Part shown: positions 1 through 5,420 of the stretch, piece by piece
Layout: the number at the start of each line of letters is the position of its first letter
How positions within the stretch are numbered: the first letter of the stretch is position 1
Origin: Campylobacterales bacterium
GTDB lineage: Bacteria; Campylobacterota; Campylobacteria; Campylobacterales; QNZT01
Assembly (NCBI GenBank): GCA_027080605.1
Contig: JALWRO010000172.1
Coordinates: forward strand, 1-5,420
DNA: 5,420 nt
Reading direction: 5' to 3'
Position numbers and translations under genes: made by a program
The notes under the pieces: generated by a model
Database searches by the model: none
The model's input: the letters and a program-made list of their open reading frames with translations, nothing else
Told to the model about the DNA's origin: nothing

Positions 1-34
1 CCATATATTTTTGCAAATTAATACCTTTTTTCAT
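1..34 (-). CDS. Possible 5' end of a further gene, cut by the left edge
   Basis: Downstream of the promoter an open minus-strand frame begins with ATG at 34 and reads MKKGINLQKYM to the edge, with no stop. Two start choices share the frame. The ATG at 34 has no visible Shine-Dalgarno sequence. A TTG at 16 lies 7 bases after AAAAAAGG (31-24), a good ribosome-binding site. Only about 11 codons are visible, so no function can be given, and the frame could be open by chance. The matching promoter upstream is the main reason to list it. Confidence 0.35.
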   Translation of the reverse strand, partial: MKKGINLQKYM

Positions 35-58
35 ATTATAATGTTACTACGATACCAA

Positions 59-87
59 AGTATAACATAAAAATCGTCTATCGTCAA
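59..87 (-). promoter_or_regulatory. Sigma70-type promoter for the next leftward gene
   Basis: On the minus strand, TTGACG (87-82) is followed after exactly 17 bases by TATACT (64-59). Both are near-consensus, in an AT-rich stretch just past the stop of the TolC-like gene. Transcription would start near 52-53 and give a leader of about 18 bases to the ATG at 34. This implies that the gene off the left edge can be transcribed independently of the polysaccharide operon. The call rests on sequence match only. Confidence 0.6.
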
Positions 88-111
88 ATAATATCTTGTA
101 AATGAGAAAAA

Positions 112-1344
112 TTATCTTACAAGCCGTACCCCTGAGAGATATTGCAGTTTTAACAGTGCACTGAGAATATCCGCCCGTGCAATCCAGATATTTTGTTCCA
201 AATCCAGGATATTGACTTCTGTCATCAGCATATTTTCCCATCGCGTTCTCATTCGTTCTCCGGCAGGATGAGTGACTTTATACCGATACTGCTCAAGCTG
301 GTGTTGTGCCAGTGTGCGCTCTTTTTGCATCCTGTCGATCTGTTCCCTGTTATAGGTGATGCGATCATATAGATATCGCACCTTTTTGCCCAGAATAAGT
401 TTCAGGCTGCGCATTTTTTGCCGGCTGTACTCTTTTTCCAGACGCACCAGTTCTCTGTTTTTACTGTAACTTTCCAGAGGAATACGCACTTGCAGCCCAC
501 CCAGTGTCTCCTGTCGGTCGACAAAAGTGTACTCTTTTCGTTTCAGATAGAGTTCCGCTTTCAGATGCTGTTTCCAGTCATCGTCCATTGTCGATTGTGT
601 CAGTTTCTGTTTTTCAATTTTGACTGACGGAGCATGTGCCAGTGTCAGTTTGGTCAGTTTTTGAGCATCAATCAACTTTTTTGTTTCAATAACAGTAATC
701 AATTTGCGATATTTTTGGTCAAACGGTTTAGGTTCGTTGACTAAAAGATACTCCTTCGCTTTTTTACTCTTTTCATACGCGGTTTCGATTCGCTCATACG
801 CTAGTCGTGTCAACAAACCGCTTTGCAATTTTCTACGTGCTGTCATCATTCCCTTTTGTAATAACATATACCGCTTCTGCGCATAACGGTACAGAATCGT
901 CCGTTTGATATCTTCAATCTCATAATACGCCACTTCCGCGTAGTTGGAAAGAACGGTATCGACATCATGTTCAAAGGCGATATTTTTTTGTGCCTTTTGC
1001 TCCGCGGCAAAGCTTCGCGAGCCGAAATAGCCGTTGCCGAACAAGTTCCATGAAATTCCCGTTTCATAACCGTTTCGTTCACTGTCCAGTGCCCGTTCAG
1101 CAACAATTTTTGCTTCCAGCGCCGCTCTTTTAAACTGTGCTTCGTAGAGTTTCAGGTACGCCTCTTTCGTGCGCATCATATCTTTACGGAAACTGAGACC
1201 ATCCTCCAGCAGATGGCGCAGTGTCAGATTTTCTCCGAAGAGCACTTCCCCTTCGCCCGAAGACACAGCGGATTGATTCAGATCATCTTGACAAATAGCT
1301 GCCGAGAGCATGAGCCCCAGCAACAATACAGTTTTTTTCAGCAT
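112..1344 (-). CDS. TolC-like outer membrane channel protein
   Basis: Outer-membrane efflux family protein (410 residues) that likely forms the trimeric exit duct for the polymer. The chosen start is the ATG at 1344, because AAGGAG sits at the right distance before it and translation then opens with a clear signal peptide (MLKKTVLLLGLMLSAA). A longer reading from a TTG at 1380 would hide that signal. The mature part is mostly long charged helices and shows the duplicated TolC plan. Helix pairs are each interrupted by a short strand region: first at about 92-111 (GISWNLFGNGYFG), then at about 263-292 (AELYLKRKEYTF, then GGLQVRIPL). Each is followed by a long helix rich in Lys, Glu and Arg, and the chain ends near LSGVRL, as these proteins often do. 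It is shorter than E. coli TolC, with little C-terminal tail. The signal ends in AAIC, whose residue before Cys is Ile, so it is not a standard lipobox. Last of the three operon genes, it pairs naturally with the upstream membrane-fusion protein. The fold is well supported; the polysaccharide cargo is inferred from context. Confidence 0.85.
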   Translation of the reverse strand: MLKKTVLLLGLMLSAAICQDDLNQSAVSSGEGEVLFGENLTLRHLLEDGLSFRKDMMRTKEAYLKLYEAQFKRAALEAKIVAERALDSERNGYETGISWNLFGNGYFGSRSFAAEQKAQKNIAFEHDVDTVLSNYAEVAYYEIEDIKRTILYRYAQKRYMLLQKGMMTARRKLQSGLLTRLAYERIETAYEKSKKAKEYLLVNEPKPFDQKYRKLITVIETKKLIDAQKLTKLTLAHAPSVKIEKQKLTQSTMDDDWKQHLKAELYLKRKEYTFVDRQETLGGLQVRIPLESYSKNRELVRLEKEYSRQKMRSLKLILGKKVRYLYDRITYNREQIDRMQKERTLAQHQLEQYRYKVTHPAGERMRTRWENMLMTEVNILDLEQNIWIARADILSALLKLQYLSGVRLVR

Positions 1345-1348
1345 GTCA

Positions 1349-1354
1349 CTCCTT
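1349..1354 (-). promoter_or_regulatory. Ribosome binding site of the TolC-like gene
   Basis: On the minus strand the synthase stop TGA is followed directly by AAGGAG, then TGAC, then the ATG at 1344. This strong Shine-Dalgarno sequence lies in the 10-base gap between the two genes. It decides the start of the TolC-like gene against the longer TTG reading and suggests reinitiation by ribosomes finishing the synthase. Confidence 0.85.
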
Positions 1355-4090
1355 TCATTTATGTTTATGTAAATAAGCAAATGTTTCGGTTTCTATTTTG
1401 TTGACACCGTCCGGCGGTGCCCATCTCGCATTTGGCGGGGCATGTTCGATCGCTTTCCAGCGGTGTTCGGGAGGAATCTCAAATACGATATGATCTACAC
1501 GGTTACGGTGTGCAAATCCACCATGAAAGTTGATATCGACACTACTGTAGATATTGTAAAGATGGTTTCCGCACGCACTCCACTGTAACGTTATATGGCG
1601 AATATTTGTGACGCTGCTGCTTCTGAAAACCGAATAATAAGTGCGCGAAAAACGTACATAACCATTCCCCTTTTTCCCTTTGTTCCAGCTCCCGTCAACA
1701 GTGAGAAATTCAAACAGACTGCCGTACACATATTCGTTGTGCAGCGGATGGCTGCCGCTGTTGAGGATTTTCAGATTTTTCAAATGACATGATGCGGCAT
1801 ATTCCAGTAAAATTGCATCGACCGCTACATCGGGTGCACTGTTGGTATAATCAAAACGACATGAAGCGATTTTCTTCGATCCGTTGGTTTGCAAGACGGT
1901 AAAATCCTCTAATGTAACATTTTCCACCATATGCAATGCAATCACTTCACTTTTACCCGCTTCAAAATCGGTCAGCATCGGTTTTGCCGTGTAAAATTTA
2001 AATTGTTCAGGATCGTGTCCGCATACCTGCACTATCTCCTGCCGCAGATAGGGATAACGTTTTGCCCACCTTTTTGCACCGAGCTTCTGCAAAAAACGTT
2101 TGTCGTTAGGCTGTCGAATCAACAGATATTTCGTATACGATTTGGCTGTCTGACAAAAAAATTCACTTTGATTACGGTAGATATTTTTCGCAAGATAGCC
2201 GAGCCGATTACCTCTTTCACCGTAAATATGTATCACAGCGGGGGAAGGGGTATGCAGATTTGAAATCAGCACAGTTTTCTCTTTTCCTGCCCCCTGAACC
2301 AAAACATTGCTGCGCTTTATCTCCACCGGTCGATCAACGATATACTCTCCTGCCGCAAACTGCACAATCGCTCTTCTACCGGAATCACTCTTTTGTAAAA
2401 AGTGATTGATCTTTTGTGCAATCTCTTTTGTACCGGGGGTAATTTTCAGTATCGTTGCCGTACTATCTGATGTCGGCTTTTTCAAATGATACTGCGACGC
2501 ATTGAGCTGCATCGAATCAGTTGGCTGAACGAGATGCAGCAGGTTCGAAAAAAAAGTGCTCTGCGGCAACTTCAAAGCGCCGTGACTCAGCAGCAACAGC
2601 AATATAAAAAGTGTTACCGTACTAAACATAGCAATTTTGGGCATCCACCTTACCAGAGGATGGGAAATGTGTACAACCTCTTTTCTGTTTTGCTGTACAT
2701 CGCTGTTTTTTGACCAGCGCTGATCGGCAAGATTGTAAAACGCTTTGATCTTGACCAATGCCCCAATCCACTGTGTATAGAGCATCAGCGGTAGCATCTG
2801 CCAGTGCACATGGTGTCCGAAAAATGCCATAACAAAAAGCTGCAAAAGACGTATCATCATGACCCATGCAACAAAAAAGAGCAGATACCATGGGGAAATC
2901 GTCACCGAAAGGATCAATGCACTCAGTATACCGACCAGCGATGTCCACATAATCAAACGCTGTTCAAAAATGGCATACCAGATATACCATCCTGTCTTTG
3001 CCGGTCCCAGTTTGAGTGCCCGGCTGTTGTTGCGCAGTGTATTACCGAACCAGCGGTAGGGAAGTGTACGACTCAGTTCCAGAAAATTGCCGTCCCTGCT
3101 CTCCAGCGAAATACAGAGCAGATCGGGGAGATAGAGCATATCCCACCCGTTTTTGAGGAGATGAAACCAGGTACTTTTGTCATCACCCATCAGAAAACGA
3201 AACTTTCCGTGCAGCGGATGGGTCAAAATATCGTTCTCCACCTGCCGGATAAACGGCTCTTTGATAACAATATCTGTACGGTACGCACTGAGTCTGCCGG
3301 TTAAAGTCATCACTTTACGCGACAGGGAGTGCGCCTGAAAAAGAATATGGCGCTGTGCAAATTTGAGATTGAACCACGCTTTGTACCAGCTGTTTTTTGA
3401 ATTGATATAAGCAACTTCATTGGTTGTCACCGCACCGAGGCGATATTCCGAAGCAAAAAAGGGCAGCAGTTTACGTAAAAAACCCTCCTGCAGATAACTG
3501 TCTCCATCCATAAAAATCGTCACAGAATTGGGATCATGAAACTTCTCTTTATGATACTCTCTGGCAATCGCACGCAGCGCATGTCCCATCGCAATCCGTT
3601 TTCCGGCATTCTGGTGCTGAAAAATCAATTTCACACGATCTTTGCCTTCATAGGCGCGAAACATTTCATGAATGACCCTGTCTTCCCGGCTCTCGGAAGT
3701 GGCGACCACAATCGTTACATGAGAAGGTATCGTTCTGATCTCCGCCAGAATAGACCGGAAACACTCGACACTGACCCAAAAATCCTCTTTATAGGAGGGA
3801 ATCATAAAGTAGAGATTTTTGGGATATTTCGCCTCTTCCGGCAGTTGCTGCACCCTGCGTCTGAGCATGGGGTAGTAGTAAAAGCGGTAAATAAGCGCAC
3901 GGCTGTAGTTGATCAGCATCCAACTGTAACGCCAGAGTGCAAAGAGGGAAAGGGTAATGACGGCACCGTGTTTCAGCAGATAGAGCTGCGGTTGTAAAAT
4001 AATCAGCAACACCGTGACACTGCTGCCGTATATCAGCAGCGGTGTCACAAAAGAGTACAGTGCCTTTTGCTCATCGAACCGTTGTGTCAT
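1355..4090 (-). CDS. Alg8-like family 2 glycosyltransferase fused to a C-terminal parallel beta-helix domain
   Basis: Probable inner-membrane processive polysaccharide synthase with a built-in extracytoplasmic polymer-handling domain, 911 residues. Two membrane helices (about 12-32 and 37-60) precede a cytoplasmic GT2 domain (about 90-350). This shows IPSYKED (97-103), the metal/UDP-binding MDGDS (194-198), TGR (264-266), the catalytic-base region GDDKSTW (302-308) and, in place of QxxRW, LPYRWFGNTLRN (343-354). The GDDKSTW and RWFGNTLRN blocks resemble Alg8 more than cellulose synthase (from memory). Further hydrophobic segments lie at about 379-397, 400-421 and 430-447, and a last helix at 486-505 leads into a soluble C-terminal part. 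Residues about 545-870 look like a right-handed beta-helix of the pectate-lyase/epimerase type, starting with an IVQFAAGEY...NVLVQGAG pattern and ending with a conserved-looking block (809-858). Alg8 is roughly half this length, so the fusion is the notable point. ATG start is fixed by the ATGA overlap, with AAGAGA just upstream. Substrate is unknown: GDP-mannuronate is possible, but other hexoses or uronates are equally open. Confidence 0.9.
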   Translation of the reverse strand: MTQRFDEQKALYSFVTPLLIYGSSVTVLLIILQPQLYLLKHGAVITLSLFALWRYSWMLINYSRALIYRFYYYPMLRRRVQQLPEEAKYPKNLYFMIPSYKEDFWVSVECFRSILAEIRTIPSHVTIVVATSESREDRVIHEMFRAYEGKDRVKLIFQHQNAGKRIAMGHALRAIAREYHKEKFHDPNSVTIFMDGDSYLQEGFLRKLLPFFASEYRLGAVTTNEVAYINSKNSWYKAWFNLKFAQRHILFQAHSLSRKVMTLTGRLSAYRTDIVIKEPFIRQVENDILTHPLHGKFRFLMGDDKSTWFHLLKNGWDMLYLPDLLCISLESRDGNFLELSRTLPYRWFGNTLRNNSRALKLGPAKTGWYIWYAIFEQRLIMWTSLVGILSALILSVTISPWYLLFFVAWVMMIRLLQLFVMAFFGHHVHWQMLPLMLYTQWIGALVKIKAFYNLADQRWSKNSDVQQNRKEVVHISHPLVRWMPKIAMFSTVTLFILLLLLSHGALKLPQSTFFSNLLHLVQPTDSMQLNASQYHLKKPTSDSTATILKITPGTKEIAQKINHFLQKSDSGRRAIVQFAAGEYIVDRPVEIKRSNVLVQGAGKEKTVLISNLHTPSPAVIHIYGERGNRLGYLAKNIYRNQSEFFCQTAKSYTKYLLIRQPNDKRFLQKLGAKRWAKRYPYLRQEIVQVCGHDPEQFKFYTAKPMLTDFEAGKSEVIALHMVENVTLEDFTVLQTNGSKKIASCRFDYTNSAPDVAVDAILLEYAASCHLKNLKILNSGSHPLHNEYVYGSLFEFLTVDGSWNKGKKGNGYVRFSRTYYSVFRSSSVTNIRHITLQWSACGNHLYNIYSSVDINFHGGFAHRNRVDHIVFEIPPEHRWKAIEHAPPNARWAPPDGVNKIETETFAYLHKHK

Positions 4091-5420
4091 AAGTCTCTTT
4101 TAAAAAGCAGTTGTACTCTCTGATGCGGTTTCAGATGTTTTGCGGGATGTTCCGGACGGATATAGACCGTGAACGTATCGCTCTGCGGCATTGTGTCCGT
4201 CAAACTGCCGGTTTTAAACACTTTCCCTTTCAATACGACATTGTCATTTTTATCGATAACATCCACCTCTGTGCCGGTAATGATATCAGAGAGGTATTTC
4301 ACAGGAACTGTTGCCGTGATATAAGGGGCGTCTTCTGTCCAGAGGAGCAAAAGAGGATTGCTTTTGAGCGCTTCCTGTCCTTCATGAACATAGATCTCAT
4401 ATACTTTACCATTGGCAGGCGCTTCAATATGATAAAGCGGCAACTGCTTTTTCAAATACTCCAGTTTCACGTCCGCTTTTTCAAGATCAAGTCTGTTTTG
4501 TGTTCCGGAAAGGTTCTCATCCTCTTCAGCGGCGGGCAGCAGTTTGATCTTTTCCAGATTCTGACGCGCATCCAGATAAGCATTCTCCGCCTGCTGCAAC
4601 GCTCTTTTGGTAATCAAACGCTGCGCATACTGATTTTTAGCATTGCGATAAGAAACACCGCTTTTCGCAATACGCTCTTTTGCCAGACCAATCATCTTCT
4701 CATGCATCACTCTTTTTTGTCGCAGACGCTGCTGTTTTTGTCTAAAAAGATCCCGTTTTCTCTTTTGATCGACTTCCAGTAACGCCAGCTTGTAACGTAC
4801 GGCACTGCTGTCCAGCTGCACCAGCGGCATTCCCGGCGTAACACTGTCGCCTTCATGAACATATACCTTTTCGACAAGCGCACTGACCGCAGGATAGACC
4901 ATCAAATCGTTTCCGCTTACAACACCGCTGCCTTCGTAAATATAGCGCAGATTGTAAAAGAGTACCAGACCCAGAAGTCCGGCTACCAGTACGGCAAAGA
5001 GCAGATATCTGGCAGAAGTACGCACAAAAGAGCGTTTCAACGCATGTGCTTCCTCTTCCTGCAGTGTCACAGGGGTCTGAATCGGCGTGACGATTTCCGG
5101 CTCCTCATAGACGGCGACAATATCATCCACTCTGTCTATTTTCCCCTCAATCGCCATCTCGATAAAGCGGCGCAGCACATTTTTGTGCTTTTCGCTCAAA
5201 TCGACAAAGGAGAAACCGTTGCGGTCATCCTGGTTATATTCATGAAAAAGTGTTACAGGCAGGGAGAGTCTGGCATCGTGAATCGGAAGGATCAACTGTG
5301 CATCGATTTTATCACCGGGATGGGACTTAATATCCGGAATATCGAGCGCCAGACCGGTCAGAGACCAGTCGATCGCATTGTAACTTTTTCCGTCCAGCAC
5401 CACCTGCAGCGGAATCGTAG
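4087..5420 (-). CDS. PilZ domain-membrane fusion protein (Alg44/HlyD-like), 5' end outside window
   Basis: Likely the c-di-GMP-sensing co-polymerase and periplasmic adaptor of a polysaccharide secretion system. The frame stays open to the right edge, reading TIPLQV before the GTG at 5403, so the true start lies off the window. The GTG is inside the PilZ fold and is not a credible start. Counting from that GTG: residues 1-95 are the rest of a PilZ domain, with the signature DWSLTG (12-17, matching D/N-x-S-x-x-G) and a typical ending around GFSFVDLSEKHK (63-74). The arginine motif RxxxR that normally precedes should lie just off the edge. An acidic linker follows, then one membrane helix (about 131-151). 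Next come a first lipoyl-like half (160-200, with VHEGDSVTPG), a long Lys/Arg/Gln-rich coiled-coil hairpin (about 205-322), a second lipoyl half (325-355, EAPANGKV) and a beta-barrel ending at 438. This order matches Alg44, with a longer hairpin suited to a TolC partner. The stop overlaps the synthase start, so the two are probably translationally coupled. Domain calls are firm; c-di-GMP binding is inferred because half the motif is unseen. Confidence 0.9.
   Translation of the reverse strand, partial: TIPLQVVLDGKSYNAIDWSLTGLALDIPDIKSHPGDKIDAQLILPIHDARLSLPVTLFHEYNQDDRNGFSFVDLSEKHKNVLRRFIEMAIEGKIDRVDDIVAVYEEPEIVTPIQTPVTLQEEEAHALKRSFVRTSARYLLFAVLVAGLLGLVLFYNLRYIYEGSGVVSGNDLMVYPAVSALVEKVYVHEGDSVTPGMPLVQLDSSAVRYKLALLEVDQKRKRDLFRQKQQRLRQKRVMHEKMIGLAKERIAKSGVSYRNAKNQYAQRLITKRALQQAENAYLDARQNLEKIKLLPAAEEDENLSGTQNRLDLEKADVKLEYLKKQLPLYHIEAPANGKVYEIYVHEGQEALKSNPLLLLWTEDAPYITATVPVKYLSDIITGTEVDVIDKNDNVVLKGKVFKTGSLTDTMPQSDTFTVYIRPEHPAKHLKPHQRVQLLFKRDL
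4094..4099 (-). promoter_or_regulatory. Ribosome binding site of the synthase, inside the end of the upstream gene
   Basis: The minus strand reads AAGAGA, then CTT, then ATGA. The purine-rich stretch encodes the last residues (KRDL) of the PilZ-HlyD protein and also sits just before the synthase start. It is weaker than the downstream AAGGAG and close to the ATG, so coupling through the overlapping stop probably contributes to initiation. Confidence 0.55.

Noticed and set aside
95..123. Inverted repeat CTTGTAA / TTACAAG around the stop of the TolC-like gene as a terminator
   Set aside because: Only a 7-base-pair AT-rich stem with a 15-base loop, overlapping the coding end and with no T-run right after it. 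Too weak to call.
1255..1344. Lipoprotein signal on the TolC-like protein
   Set aside because: A Cys follows the signal (AAIC), but Ile before it does not fit the lipobox, so ordinary signal peptidase cleavage is more likely.
1345..1380. Longer start (TTG at 1380) for the TolC-like gene
   Set aside because: It would overlap the synthase and put 12 polar residues before a clean signal peptide. The AAGGAG site points to the ATG at 1344.
2804..3304. Plus-strand 166-codon open frame opposite the synthase
   Set aside because: Antisense shadow of the GT2 region, with no recognisable features and composition unlike a real protein here.
1355..4090. Calling the synthase cellulose synthase (BcsA) or assigning the symbol alg8
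   Set aside because: No C-terminal PilZ, and LPYRW in place of QxxRW argues against BcsA. The fusion and absence of other alginate genes in view make the alg8 symbol unsafe.
4111..4782. Plus-strand 223-codon open frame opposite the adaptor gene
   Set aside because: It lies fully antisense to a well-supported coding region, has no domain-like pattern and reads as a Phe/Arg/Leu-rich mirror of the Lys/Gln-rich coiled coil.

Overview
The window holds the distal part of one minus-strand operon, read from the right edge to the left. Three tightly packed genes fill almost all of it: a c-di-GMP-type PilZ domain joined to a membrane-fusion (HlyD/Alg44-like) protein, cut by the right edge; a family 2 glycosyltransferase (Alg8-like) fused to a C-terminal extracytoplasmic parallel beta-helix domain; and a TolC-like outer-membrane channel protein. 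Together they look like a c-di-GMP-controlled exopolysaccharide synthesis, modification and export machine. The layout recalls the Alg8/Alg44 core of alginate systems, but with a TolC-type outer-membrane partner and with the beta-helix domain built into the synthase.

Layout: 4087 to beyond 5420 (minus) is the PilZ-TM-HlyD protein. Its stop overlaps the start of the synthase gene (1355-4090) by four bases (ATGA). After the synthase stop there are 10 bases, containing a strong AAGGAG ribosome-binding site, before the ATG of the TolC-like gene (112-1344). Left of that gene lie about 110 AT-rich bases. They carry a good sigma70-type promoter (TTGACG, 17 bases, TATACT) firing leftward, and what looks like the first few codons of another minus-strand gene cut by the left edge. 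No RNA gene, mobile element, CRISPR array or large repeat is visible. The plus strand has only antisense shadow frames.

Proposed working model (inference): c-di-GMP binding to the PilZ domain switches on polymerisation by the GT2 domain in the inner membrane. The polymer emerges in the periplasm, where the tethered beta-helix domain may bind, epimerise or cleave it. The periplasmic hairpin of the fusion protein then docks onto the TolC-like trimer, so the polymer leaves through it. The polymer cannot be named from the sequence.

Organism: a Gram-negative bacterium with an outer membrane. The moderate base composition, AT-rich spacer, lysine-rich proteins and tight gene packing would fit a Campylobacterota member of the Sulfurimonas/Sulfurovum/Sulfuricurvum kind. 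This is an impression and not a demonstrated assignment.
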